From contig NC_022041.1 in NCBI RefSeq assembly GCF_000444995.1, positions 346,001-410,000 on the forward strand: a stretch of 64,000 bases of DNA, given 5' to 3'. The DNA comes from Paracoccus aminophilus JCM 7686 (GTDB lineage: Bacteria > Pseudomonadota > Alphaproteobacteria > Rhodobacterales > Rhodobacteraceae). Position numbers and translations under genes: made by a program. Position 1 is the first letter of the stretch. Each line of letters begins with the position of its first letter. This document shows, piece after piece, positions 8,944-16,926 of the stretch. Under the pieces are notes generated by a model. It did not search any database, was not told the DNA's origin, and worked only from the letters and a program-made list of their open reading frames with translations.

Positions 8944-9014
8944 TCGGGGGCTTTTGTGCAAGAAGGGTCTCACGCTTTTGCTCCCATGAACAGCCTTTCC
9001 ACGCAAGCGGATTG

Positions 9015-9330
9015 ACCCCACCCACACCCTACCAATCCCACGCGCCTTCCGCTAAAACCCGTCCAAACCTGACGGAGCCGACCCATGAAATTCACCCTCT
9101 CCTGGCTCAAAGAGCATCTCGATACGACCGCCACCCTCGATGAGATCACCGAGGCGCTGACCGACCTTGGCCTTGAGGTCGAAGAGGTCACCGACAGCGC
9201 GGCCAAGCTTGCGCCCTTTACCATCGCGAAGATCCTCGACGCCCAGCCCCATCCCGATGCGGACCGGCTGCGGGTGTGCCGCGTGATGACGGATGAGGGC
9301 GAGAAGCAGATCGTCTGCGGCGCGCCGAAT
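9015..9330 (+). repeat. pheT upstream spacer and 5' end, downstream (functional) copy
   Basis: This is the second member of the direct repeat with 8145-8460, here in its working context: the spacer carries GACGGAG before the pheT ATG at 9085, and the coding part belongs to the intact gene. Confidence 0.9.
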
Positions 9331-11472
9331 GCGCGGACCGGCATCACTGTCGTGCTGGCGAAACCGGGCGATTACGTTCCGGGCATCGACACGACGCTTG
9401 GCGTGGGCAAGATCCGCGGCATTGAGAGCCATGGCATGATGGCCTCCGAGCGCGAGCTTGAACTCTCGGACGAGCATAACGGCATCATCGAGCTGCCCTC
9501 GGGCGAGGTTGGCGAGCGTTTCGTTGACTGGCTGGCCGCGAACCGTCCCGAATCCGTCGACCCGGTGGTCGAGATCAAGATCACCCCGAACCGCCCCGAT
9601 GCGCTTGGTATCCACGGCATTGCCCGCGATCTCGCGGCGCGGGGTCTGGGCGTGTTGAAGCCGGTGAAAACGGCGGCGATCGCGGGCAAATTCGCCTCGC
9701 CGATCCGGGTCACCATTGCCGAGGATGCGGCCAAGGGCGCGCCCTATTTCGCCGGGCGTTTGATCCGCGGCGTCAAGAACGGCCCTTCGCCGGATTGGCT
9801 GCAAAAGCGGCTGAAGGCGATCGGGCTGCGTCCGATCTCGACGCTGGTCGATATCACCAACTATTTCACTTTCGATCTGAACCGTCCGCTGCATGTCTTT
9901 GACGCGGATAAGGTCGCGGGCGATCTGACCGTGCGCATGGCGCGGGCAGGCGAGGAGATTCTCGCGCTCGATGGCAAGACCTACCAACTGCCCGAAACCG
10001 CGATGGTCATTGCCGATGACAAAGGCCCGGAAAGCATTGCGGGCATCATGGGCGGCGAGCTCTCGGGCTGCACCGAGGAAACGGTCAATGTTTTCCTCGA
10101 AAGCGCCTATTGGGACCCGATCACGGTGGCGGCGGCTGGCCGCAAGCTGAAGGTTTCGTCGGATGCGCGCTACCGCTTTGAGCGCGGCGCGGACCCGGCC
10201 TTCACCCTGCCGGGGCTGGAGCTTGCGACACAGATGGTGCTTGATCTTTGCGGCGGCGAGCCGTCGGAACTGGTCGAGGCAGGGGCGGTCCCGGATACCA
10301 CGCGCGCCTATCGCCTCGACACCGACCGCACGAAAAGCCTCGTCGGGATGGAGATCAGCGCCGAGACCCAGCGCGCGACCCTGACCGCGCTTGGCTTTGT
10401 CATGCAGGGTGATCTCGCGCAGGTGCCGAGCTGGCGTCCCGATGTGCAGGGTGAGGCCGATTTGGTCGAAGAAATCGCCCGCATCGCCAGCCTGACCAAG
10501 CTGCAGGGCCAGCCTCTGCCGCGTCCGCAAGCGGGCGTGCCGAAGCCGGTCCTGACCATCCAGCAGGTGCGCGAGAAAGCCGCGCGCCGCACCGCCGCCG
10601 CTTTGGGCTACAACGAGGCCGTGACCTATAGCTTCATCGACCAGAAAGCCGCCGAAGCCTTTGGCGGAGGCGCCGAGGCCACGCGGGTCGAGAATCCGAT
10701 TTCCTCGGAAATGACCCATCTGCGCCCCGATCTGCTGCCGGGCCTTCTGGCCGCTGCGGCGCGCAATCAGGCGCGCGGCATTGCCGATCTCGCGCTCTTC
10801 GAATGCGGTCCGGTCTTTTCTGGCGGCGAGCCGGGCGAGCAGGCGGTGCAGATCGCGGGTCTGCTGGTCGGCGCGACCTCGCCGCGCGATCCCTTCGGCT
10901 CGCGCCGTCCGGTCGATCTTTACGACGCCAAGGCCGATGCCGAGGCGGTTCTGTCCGCCGTTGGCGCGCCGCAGAAGGTGCAGGTCAACCGCAAGCTCGA
11001 CGCGTGGTGGCATCCCGGTCGCTCGGGCGTGATGGCTCTGGGGCCGAACAAGCTCGCGACCTTTGGCGAGGTGCATCCGCGCATCCTCAAGCACTTCGGC
11101 ATCAAGGGGGCGGCGGTGGCCTTCACCGTGAACCTCCAGAACGTGCCGCTGCCCAAGGTCAAGACGCCGACCCGGCCCGCGCTCGAGATCTCTGATCTGC
11201 AAGCGGTCGAGCGTGATTTCGCCTTTGTCGTCGATGGCCAGGTCGAGGCGCTGACCTTGGTCAATGCCGCCGCCGGAGCCGATAAGGCGCTGATCGAGAA
11301 GGTTTCGGTCTTCGACCAATTCACCGGCATGGAAGGCGGCAAGAAGTCGATCGCGATCACCGTGCGGCTTCAGCCCAAGGATAAGACCCTGACCGATGCC
11401 GAGATCGAGGCGGTCGGCGCGAAGATCGTCGAAAAGGTCACGAAAGCGACCGGCGGCACGCTGCGCAGCTAA
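9085..11472 (+). CDS. pheT: Phenylalanine--tRNA ligase, beta subunit
   Basis: The beta subunit (795 aa) of phenylalanyl-tRNA synthetase. Domains in order are the N-terminal MKFTLSWLKEHL, the EMAP/tRNA-binding OB fold from about residue 45 (PHPDADRLRVCRV, VCGAPN), the B3/B4 editing region around residues 210-370, B5, the catalytic-like core, and a C-terminal anticodon-binding FDX-ACB domain (last ~95 residues, FDQFTGMEGGKKSIAI). The length is normal and no frameshift is visible. GACGGAG precedes the ATG. It is separated from pheS by about 1.7 kb of inserted sequence, so it may depend on read-through or on a promoter in the insert. Confidence 0.97.
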   Translation: MKFTLSWLKEHLDTTATLDEITEALTDLGLEVEEVTDSAAKLAPFTIAKILDAQPHPDADRLRVCRVMTDEGEKQIVCGAPNARTGITVVLAKPGDYVPGIDTTLGVGKIRGIESHGMMASERELELSDEHNGIIELPSGEVGERFVDWLAANRPESVDPVVEIKITPNRPDALGIHGIARDLAARGLGVLKPVKTAAIAGKFASPIRVTIAEDAAKGAPYFAGRLIRGVKNGPSPDWLQKRLKAIGLRPISTLVDITNYFTFDLNRPLHVFDADKVAGDLTVRMARAGEEILALDGKTYQLPETAMVIADDKGPESIAGIMGGELSGCTEETVNVFLESAYWDPITVAAAGRKLKVSSDARYRFERGADPAFTLPGLELATQMVLDLCGGEPSELVEAGAVPDTTRAYRLDTDRTKSLVGMEISAETQRATLTALGFVMQGDLAQVPSWRPDVQGEADLVEEIARIASLTKLQGQPLPRPQAGVPKPVLTIQQVREKAARRTAAALGYNEAVTYSFIDQKAAEAFGGGAEATRVENPISSEMTHLRPDLLPGLLAAAARNQARGIADLALFECGPVFSGGEPGEQAVQIAGLLVGATSPRDPFGSRRPVDLYDAKADAEAVLSAVGAPQKVQVNRKLDAWWHPGRSGVMALGPNKLATFGEVHPRILKHFGIKGAAVAFTVNLQNVPLPKVKTPTRPALEISDLQAVERDFAFVVDGQVEALTLVNAAAGADKALIEKVSVFDQFTGMEGGKKSIAITVRLQPKDKTLTDAEIEAVGAKIVEKVTKATGGTLRS

Positions 11473-11499
11473 GCGGCGTTTCTCACATCTGCCAAAACA

Positions 11500-11527
11500 A
11501 AGCCCCGCAAGTGATTGCGGGGCTTTT
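11500..11527 (+). terminator. Rho-independent terminator after pheT
   Basis: An 11-bp stem (AAGCCCCGCAA / TTGCGGGGCTT) with a GTGA loop is followed by T residues, 28 nt after the pheT stop. Confidence 0.9.
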
Positions 11528-11611
11528 CACATCAATTGGGCAGGCGCGGTGAATGGACATCCGCGTTTGCACAATCCCATAATGCCAAGGGGTTGATCTG
11601 GCGGAGAAAAC

Positions 11612-12057
11612 ATGAGCGGCGATAGATTTTTCGGTTTCTGGATCTCGGTCCGGGACGAAAGCAAGGCGCGCTATGCCGTGCAGATGGCGGGGCTGCCGGT
11701 TTTGACTTTGGGAGCGAATGCCGCCGTGCTCGCCTTGGATCTGGCGGTGAAATCCCCGATGTGCCAATGGCCGTCCCTGCCTTTGCCGTGATCGCCGCCC
11801 TGCTGGTCTTCATCGCCTTTCGGCTGCGTGCGGGGCGCGCGGCATGGGTTCCGCTGGCCTTCCTCGCCATCCTGAGCTTTCTGGCGGTCGAGCTCTTCAC
11901 CAGCTTCCATCTCTTGCAGATCGTCGAGCCGTCGCGCGCCTTTGACCTCTTCATTCTAGCAAAATGGGTGGTTCCGCTGTTCTGTCTGGTCTTGGCCTTC
12001 AGCGGCTTGCGTGGCTGGCTCTGGCTCAGACGGAACGGCGTCGCGCAAAGCTGGTAG
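11612..12057 (+). pseudogene. Membrane protein gene, probably frameshifted
   Basis: ATG 11612 has GGCGGAG 6 nt upstream and opens MSGDRFFGFWISVRDESKAR, followed by a first hydrophobic helix, but this frame stops at 11791 after 59 codons. A second frame that overlaps it (11761-12057) continues with three more hydrophobic helices (AVPAFAVIAALLVFIAF, WVPLAFLAILSFLAVELF, WVVPLFCLVLAFSGL) and has no ribosome-binding site of its own. Joining the frames near 11745-11760 would give one four-helix protein of about 148 residues. Either the gene is broken, the base call is wrong, or two overlapping small genes exist; the first two are more likely. I recognise no family. Confidence 0.55.
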
Positions 12058-12104
12058 CTGGCGCGGCCTGAGAGGTGGCGCCGACGCGCCACCTCCGCTT
12101 GGGC

Positions 12105-12638
12105 TTATTTCAGCAGCGCCTTGATCTTGGGGTTTTGGGCCAGTTCATAGGCCGTCTGCTTCTTATAGGTGGTCTTGGCGTTTTTATCGGCCCCGGCTTC
12201 CAGCAGGGCCTTGACCACCTCGGGGTCGTCATCAGAGGAAACCGCCATCAGCAGCGGCGTCCAACCGTCATAATCGCCGACTGCATTCACATCCGCGCCG
12301 TTCGCGATCAGCAGGCGGACCATATCGGCAGGGCCCCAATAGGCGGCGGTGTGAAGCGGCGTCCAGCCCTCGTCGGTTTTCAAATTCACATCCGCGCCGC
12401 AGGCAAGCATCGCCTTCACCACGTCGAACTTCTTGGCCATGACCGTCGTGGCGAAATGAGTGTCGCCGCCGCTGTCTCGCCCGTTGGGGTCAAGCTCTGC
12501 GCAGTTGGTCTGGGCGTTTGCGGTCTGGGGCAGGGCGGCAAGGCTTGGCAGAGCAAGCGCGGCACAGAGCGCCAGACGGATGGCCGGACGGATGGCCGGA
12601 CGGAGGGCCGGGCGGAGGGGAAGCAGATTTGAAAACAC
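12105..12638 (-). CDS. Secreted or periplasmic ankyrin-repeat protein
   Basis: From the GTG at 12638 (GAGGAA 4 nt upstream) this encodes 177 residues: a basic signal-peptide region, a hydrophobic core (LALCAALALPSLAALP), a likely cleavage site near ANAQT, and then about three ankyrin repeats (DEGWTPLHTAAYWG, DYDGWTPLLMAVSS, QTAYELAQNPKIKALL). Ankyrin repeats mediate protein-protein contacts; periplasmic bacterial examples are known, but the partner is not visible. The n-region of the signal peptide is built from a 12-bp tandem repeat encoding RPAI/RPAL units. An ATG further upstream (12719) would make an implausibly long leader. Confidence 0.8.
   Translation of the reverse strand: MFSNLLPLRPALRPAIRPAIRLALCAALALPSLAALPQTANAQTNCAELDPNGRDSGGDTHFATTVMAKKFDVVKAMLACGADVNLKTDEGWTPLHTAAYWGPADMVRLLIANGADVNAVGDYDGWTPLLMAVSSDDDPEVVKALLEAGADKNAKTTYKKQTAYELAQNPKIKALLK
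12577..12620 (+). repeat. 12-bp tandem repeat inside a signal-peptide coding region
   Basis: Two perfect copies of CGGATGGCCGGA (12577-12588 and 12589-12600) are followed by a diverged copy (CGGAGGGCCGGG, 12601-12612) and a partial one. Because the unit is 12 bp, gain or loss keeps the ankyrin gene in frame and only changes the number of RPAI/RPAL tetrapeptides. Confidence 0.9.
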
Positions 12639-12789
12639 GATTTCCTCGATATGAACGATATGTCTTGGAAAGTGTTTACATGCCGAAAGTCCGGGATCAA
12701 CTCCCGGACAGATATTCAAGACAAAAGGCGGCTTTGGAAGATTGCGAGCGCGTCAGACGACGCGCTCGCAGCAGGGCGCAGCGCGAGGC

Positions 12790-13488
12790 TTACGCGCCGA
12801 CCAGAATGCCGCGCTGAACCGCCGGGCGGGCGAGGAAGCGGTCAAGATAGGCCTGAACATTGGCAAAGCCGTCCATGCCGGTTTCCTTCTCGGCCTCGTA
12901 ATGGACGCGCACGCCGCGCAGCCAGGGCGCGATCGCCATATCGGCGATGGAATATTCGCCCGTCACCCAGTCGCGGCCGACCAGTTGCTTGTCCAACACG
13001 CCAAGCAGGCGGCGCGCCTCGTTATAGTAGCGGGTGCGCGGACGCGGGTCCTCGATCTCGCTGCCTTTGTAGCGGTGGAAATAGCCGACCTGACCGAACA
13101 TCGGCCCGACGCCGCCCATCTGCCACATCAACCATTGGATGGTGTGATAGCGCGCAGCGCCCTCTTTGGGCAGGAATTGGCCGGTCTTGTCGCCCAGATA
13201 GATCAGCATGGCGCCGGTCTCCCACAGGCCCAGAGGCTTGCCGTCGGGTCCGTTCGGATCGATCAGCGCGGGGATCTTGTTGTTGGGGTTCAGCGAGAGA
13301 TATTCCGGCGTCATCTGGTCTTCGGGATTGCCGATGCTGATGCGATGCGCCTCATAATCGAGCCCGGTTTCCTCCAGCATAACCGAGACTTTGATGCCAT
13401 TCGGCGTCGCCAGCGTATAGAGCTGCAACACATCGGGACGCGTGGCCGGCCAGCGGCGCGTGATCGGAAAATCGGAAAGTGACGTCAT
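12790..13488 (-). CDS. Glutathione S-transferase family protein (YghU/Ure2p-like)
   Basis: A 232-residue glutathione transferase. The thioredoxin-fold half carries LYTLATPNGIKVSVMLEE, then NPNNKIPALIDP and ETGAMLIYLGDKTG, which supply the glutathione-binding loop. The C-terminal helical half contains DWVTGEYSIADMAIAPWL, the usual N-capping region. The early TPNG segment and DQMTPEYLSLNPN point to the bacterial YghU/YfcG (nu-class, Ure2p-like) group, which often has disulfide-reductase activity. The start is ATG 13488; the open frame continues upstream antisense to mscL but that part is shadow. Confidence 0.9.
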   Translation of the reverse strand: MTSLSDFPITRRWPATRPDVLQLYTLATPNGIKVSVMLEETGLDYEAHRISIGNPEDQMTPEYLSLNPNNKIPALIDPNGPDGKPLGLWETGAMLIYLGDKTGQFLPKEGAARYHTIQWLMWQMGGVGPMFGQVGYFHRYKGSEIEDPRPRTRYYNEARRLLGVLDKQLVGRDWVTGEYSIADMAIAPWLRGVRVHYEAEKETGMDGFANVQAYLDRFLARPAVQRGILVGA

Positions 13489-13581
13489 CTGTGGAAACCC
13501 ATAGGATAGTTGCGGAATTAGGCATCTGTAAGAACCGACGCAGTGGCAGTTCGGCATGCAACAGGACAGAAAGGTAAGCTC

Positions 13582-14022
13582 ATGATTAAAGAGTTCAAGG
13601 AATTCATCGCCAGAGGCAATGTGATTGATCTGGCGGTCGGTATCATCATCGGTGCGGCCTTCACCGCGATTGTCAGCTCGCTGGTGGCCGATATCATCAA
13701 CCCGATCATCGGTCTGTTGACCGGTGGGACCGATTTCAGCAGCCACTACTTCGTGCTGAAAGGCGATGTGCCGGCGAATGCCAGCCTTGATGTCGCCCGC
13801 AAGACCGGGGCGTCGATCTTTGCTTATGGCTCGTTCCTGTCTGCCGTCATCAACTTCCTGATCATCGCCTGGGCGGTCTTCCTGCTCGTCAAGGGCGTGA
13901 ACAAGCTGCAAAGCGCCACGAACCGCAAGAAAGAAGAAGAAGCCGCGGCCGCTCCGGCTGGCCCGTCGCAGGAAGAGATCCTGCTGCAGATCCGCGACGA
14001 ACTGCGCGCGCGCAACGCCTGA
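13582..14022 (+). CDS. mscL: Large-conductance mechanosensitive channel
   Basis: MscL (146 aa) is an inner-membrane channel that opens under membrane tension to protect against hypo-osmotic shock. The start [20 protein letters not shown], first pore helix ([21 protein letters not shown]) and second helix ([16 protein letters not shown]) are canonical, with a charged C-terminal helical bundle ([10 protein letters not shown]). I choose ATG 13582 with AAAGGT upstream over the 13-codon-longer frame. It is transcribed away from the GST gene and ends in a shared terminator with ald. Confidence 0.97.
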   Translation: MIKEFKEFIARGNVIDLAVGIIIGAAFTAIVSSLVADIINPIIGLLTGGTDFSSHYFVLKGDVPANASLDVARKTGASIFAYGSFLSAVINFLIIAWAVFLLVKGVNKLQSATNRKKEEEAAAAPAGPSQEEILLQIRDELRARNA

Positions 14023-14044
14023 TCGAAAGGCTCGCCCGAAATGG

Positions 14045-14071
14045 AAACGGCGCCCGAAAGGGCGCCGTTTT
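14045..14071 (+). terminator. Bidirectional terminator between mscL and ald
   Basis: An 11-bp stem (AAACGGCGCCC / GGGCGCCGTTT) with a GAAA loop lies between the convergent mscL and ald genes, with a T-rich flank on both strands. Confidence 0.8.
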
Positions 14072-14096
14072 GCATGTCGCGCGAGGCGGCCCGGGA

Positions 14097-15215
14097 TCAG
14101 CGCGCCAGCAAGGCGTCGGGCGTGATCGCGGGAATGCCCAGAGCCTCGCCCACCGGCGGCGAGGTCAGCTGGCCCTCATGGGTGGCAAGGCCCGCGCGCA
14201 GATGGGGATCCTCGGTGATTGCCTTGCGCCAGCCCTTGTCGGCCAAAGCCAGCACGAAGGGCAGGGTGGCATTGCCAAGCGCGCGCGCCGAGGTCCGCGC
14301 GACCGCGCCGGGCATATTCGCCACGCAATAATGCAGGATGCCATCGACCTCATAGATCGGATCCTGATGGGTGGTGGCGCGCGAGGTCTCGAAACAGCCG
14401 CCCTGATCGATCGCGACATCCACGAGCGCAGAGCCGGGCTTCATCGTGCCAAGCTGTGCGCGGCTGACGAGTTTCGGCGCAGCCGCGCCCGGCACCAGCA
14501 CGGCGCCGACCACGAGATCGGCACGGGTCAGCCCCTCGGCCACGGCGGCGGCGGTCGCATAGCGCGTGGTCAGACGCCCCATGAAGAGATCATCGAGATA
14601 TGAAAGCCGGGCCAGCGAGCGGTCGAGCACCGTCACCGTCGCGCCCATGCCGACCGCAACCCGCGCCGCAGCCGCTCCGACAACCCCGCCGCCGATGATC
14701 AAGACCTCGCCGGGGCTCACGCCCGGCACGCCGCCCAGCAGCACGCCCGAGCCGCCATTGGCCTTTTGCAGCGTCCACGAGCCGACTTGCGGTGCCAAAC
14801 GCCCCGCAACCTCGGACATCGGCGCGAGCAGCGGCAGCCCGCCGCGCGCATCGGTCACGGTCTCATAGGCGATGGCGGTCACGCCCGATTTCAGCAGATC
14901 GCGGGTCTGGGCCTCGTCCGGGGCGAGATGCAGATAGGTGAAGAGGACCTGCCCCTTGCGCAGCAGCGCGCGCTCGGCGGGCTGGGGCTCCTTCACCTTC
15001 ACGATCATCTCCGCCGCGCCATAGACCGCCGCCGCATCGGGCAGGATCTGCGCGCCGGCCGAAAGATAATCCTCGTCGGAAAAGCCCGCGCCGATCCCGG
15101 CCTCGGTCTGGATCAGCACCTCATGGCCATGCAGCTTGGCCTCGCGCACGGCATCGGGCGTCAACCCAACGCGGAATTCCTGCGGCTTGATCTCTTTGGG
15201 GCAACCGATTTTCAT
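14097..15215 (-). CDS. ald: Alanine dehydrogenase
   Basis: Alanine dehydrogenase (372 aa) interconverts L-alanine and pyruvate plus ammonia with NAD. It begins [20 protein letters not shown] and has VKVKEPQP with the catalytic lysine near residue 74, YLHLAPDE with the catalytic histidine, the Rossmann motif [12 protein letters not shown], and [13 protein letters not shown] followed by [14 protein letters not shown]. All are hallmarks of the enzyme. It is divergent from an Lrp-family gene, a standard arrangement in which the regulator controls ald in response to alanine or other amino acids. Confidence 0.97.
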   Translation of the reverse strand: MKIGCPKEIKPQEFRVGLTPDAVREAKLHGHEVLIQTEAGIGAGFSDEDYLSAGAQILPDAAAVYGAAEMIVKVKEPQPAERALLRKGQVLFTYLHLAPDEAQTRDLLKSGVTAIAYETVTDARGGLPLLAPMSEVAGRLAPQVGSWTLQKANGGSGVLLGGVPGVSPGEVLIIGGGVVGAAAARVAVGMGATVTVLDRSLARLSYLDDLFMGRLTTRYATAAAVAEGLTRADLVVGAVLVPGAAAPKLVSRAQLGTMKPGSALVDVAIDQGGCFETSRATTHQDPIYEVDGILHYCVANMPGAVARTSARALGNATLPFVLALADKGWRKAITEDPHLRAGLATHEGQLTSPPVGEALGIPAITPDALLAR

Positions 15216-15268
15216 CGTCTCTCTCCTCCCGGCGCGAAAATATCGACTGAGTTTTGCACCCTTAATCT

Positions 15269-15282
15269 GGAAGAATCTTCTT
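15269..15282. promoter_or_regulatory. Candidate Lrp/AldR operator between ald and its regulator
   Basis: The 144-bp divergent intergenic region contains GGAAGAATCTTCTT, an AT-rich near-palindrome (GAAGA-A-TCTTC) of the kind bound by Lrp/AsnC regulators. It sits 54 nt upstream of the ald ATG. The assignment rests on symmetry and position only. Confidence 0.45.
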
Positions 15283-15359
15283 AAACCTTGGTCTGGTTTC
15301 CGCTACAGCGGAAGAGATCGCCGCTACAGGCCCAGTGTGACACAGGAAATTCGAATATC

Positions 15360-15818
15360 GTGGAAATTGACGCAATCGATCGCCGGATCCTTACCGTACT
15401 TCAGAAGGATGGCCGGATTACCAATGCCGATCTGGCACAAAAGGTCAGCCTTTCTCCCAGCGCCTGCCACCGCCGCGTTCAAAGGCTGGAGGAAGAGGGG
15501 ATCATCCGCGAATATGTCGCGCTGCTCGATACGAAGAAAATGCAGCGGCCCACCACGGTTTTCGTCGAGATCACCTTGTCAGGGCAGGCCGACGAGCTGC
15601 TCGAGGCCTTCGAGCGCGCGGTCCGCACCGTGCCCGATGTGCTCGAATGCCACCTGATGGCGGGATCGGCCGATTATCTGCTGAAGGTCGTGGCCGAAGA
15701 TACCGAGGATTTCGCCCGCATCCACCGCCAGAGGCTCGCGAAACTGCCGGGCGTCGCACAGATGCATTCCTCGTTCTCGCTGCGTCGCGTCGCCTTCACG
15801 ACGGCGCTGCCGCTTTAA
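15360..15818 (+). CDS. Lrp/AsnC family regulator, probable regulator of ald
   Basis: A 152-residue Lrp/AsnC transcription factor. The N-terminal helix-turn-helix (IDRRILTVLQKDGRITNADL then LSPSACHRRVQRLEEEGII) is followed by the ligand-binding RAM domain (FVEITLSGQADELLEAFERA ... GSADYLLKVVAED). I use GTG 15360, giving the normal family length and AGGAAA about 12 nt upstream; the longer frame from 15288 runs into the ald promoter. Divergence from ald makes an AldR-type role the most likely one. Confidence 0.9.
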   Translation: MEIDAIDRRILTVLQKDGRITNADLAQKVSLSPSACHRRVQRLEEEGIIREYVALLDTKKMQRPTTVFVEITLSGQADELLEAFERAVRTVPDVLECHLMAGSADYLLKVVAEDTEDFARIHRQRLAKLPGVAQMHSSFSLRRVAFTTALPL

Positions 15819-15861
15819 GGCGGGACGATCCGGTCTGGCGCCATCCGCTTTGGCCAAAGAA

Positions 15862-15888
15862 AAACCCCCGACCGAGGCCGGGGGTCTT
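15862..15888 (-). terminator. Terminator of rpsU, probably shared with the lrp gene
   Basis: A hairpin with ACCCCCG / CGGGGGT arms lies between the convergent Lrp and rpsU genes. Read on the minus strand it is followed by TTTTTCTTT, a good rho-independent terminator for rpsU. Confidence 0.8.
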
Positions 15889-15920
15889 GTCCAAAGGCTG
15901 CCATCCGGCAGACGGACGAC

Positions 15921-16127
15921 TTAAAGCGCGCCTTCGCGTTGCGCTTTTTTGCGTGCCAGCTTACGGGCACGGCGCACGGCCTCTGCCTTTTCACGGGCTT
16001 TCTTGACCGACGGCTTCTCGAAATGCTGCTTGAGCTTCATTTCACGAAAAACCCCCTCGCGCTGAAGTTTTTTCTTCAGGGCGCGAAGTGCCTGTTCGAC
16101 GTTGTTGTCGCGAACACTTACCTGCAT
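15921..16127 (-). CDS. rpsU: 30S ribosomal protein S21
   Basis: Ribosomal protein S21 (68 aa) of the small subunit, near the anti-Shine-Dalgarno end of 16S r[23 protein letters not shown] and the basic helix [17 protein letters not shown] are typical of the alphaproteobacterial form. It stands alone with its own promoter region and a terminator downstream, and is convergent with the Lrp gene. Confidence 0.97.
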   Translation of the reverse strand: MQVSVRDNNVEQALRALKKKLQREGVFREMKLKQHFEKPSVKKAREKAEAVRRARKLARKKAQREGAL

Positions 16128-16230
16128 GTGGTTGTCACCACCTTCCTAGGTTAAAGTTGAGCTGAATTGCAGGATGGGGCCTCTTATCAGCCCGAATCTT
16201 GTTTGTCCAGATTTTCCGCGGGAGGATCCG

Positions 16231-16926
16231 ATGAGCATCGAGACCGAAAAAGAGCGCCTGATCGACGCGGCCCTGAGCCATGCGATCTTTGAGGGCATGA
16301 ACGAGGCGGCGATTGCCGCCGGCGCGCGCGACCTTGGCCTGTCGCCCCGGCTGGCGCGGGTCTATCTGCCGCGCGGCGGGGCGGATCTCGCGGCGGCCTA
16401 TCACCGGCGTGGCGATCAGGCGCTGGCGCAATGGCTGGCGAATGCTCGCCCGCAAGGCCGTTTCCGTGATCAGATCACCCAGGCCGTGCTGCACCGACTC
16501 GAGATCACCGACCGCGAGCTGGCGCGCGCCGGGGCGGCGGTGCTGGCACTGCCCCAACATGCAGCGCTCGGCTCGAAGCTGCTGTGGGAGACTGCCGATG
16601 TGATCTGGACCGGGCTCGGCGATCGCTCGGAGGACATCAATTGGTATTCCAAGCGCACGACATTGGTGGCCGTCTATGCCGCGACCGTGCTCTATTGGCT
16701 CGGAGATGATTCGGAGGATCACGCCGACACCCGCCGCTTTCTCGACCGCCGCATCGACGGGGTCATGCGTTTCGAGAAGGCCAAGGCCTTTGCCGCGAAA
16801 CTGCCCGGCGCCTCCCGGCTCGGCGCGCTGGCGACAGGCTGGATCCGCAAACCGGGCGGGCGTGATCTGCCCGGACATCTGAACCGCAACAGCCCGGCCG
16901 CGCCCGCCGAAGGAGCCCAGAAGTGA
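16231..16926 (+). CDS. COQ9 family protein
   Basis: A 231-residue COQ9-family protein, related to the lipid-binding TetR-fold protein that supports ubiquinone synthesis in mitochondria and alphaproteobacteria. Typical segments are ERLIDAALSHAIFEGMNEAA, LPRGGADLAAAYHRRGD near residue 55, ALGSKLLWETADVIWTGLGD and the family signature DINWYSKRTTLVAVYAATVLYW. ATG 16231 has GGGAGGA at good spacing; the extra upstream codons of the open frame are not needed. It overlaps the next gene (quinone oxidoreductase) by 4 nt, so the two are translationally coupled. Confidence 0.92.
   Translation: MSIETEKERLIDAALSHAIFEGMNEAAIAAGARDLGLSPRLARVYLPRGGADLAAAYHRRGDQALAQWLANARPQGRFRDQITQAVLHRLEITDRELARAGAAVLALPQHAALGSKLLWETADVIWTGLGDRSEDINWYSKRTTLVAVYAATVLYWLGDDSEDHADTRRFLDRRIDGVMRFEKAKAFAAKLPGASRLGALATGWIRKPGGRDLPGHLNRNSPAAPAEGAQK

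Noticed and set aside
9052..11319. A 755-codon minus-strand open frame opposite pheT
   Set aside because: It mirrors pheT codon by codon, has shadow composition and no ribosome-binding site or family resemblance.
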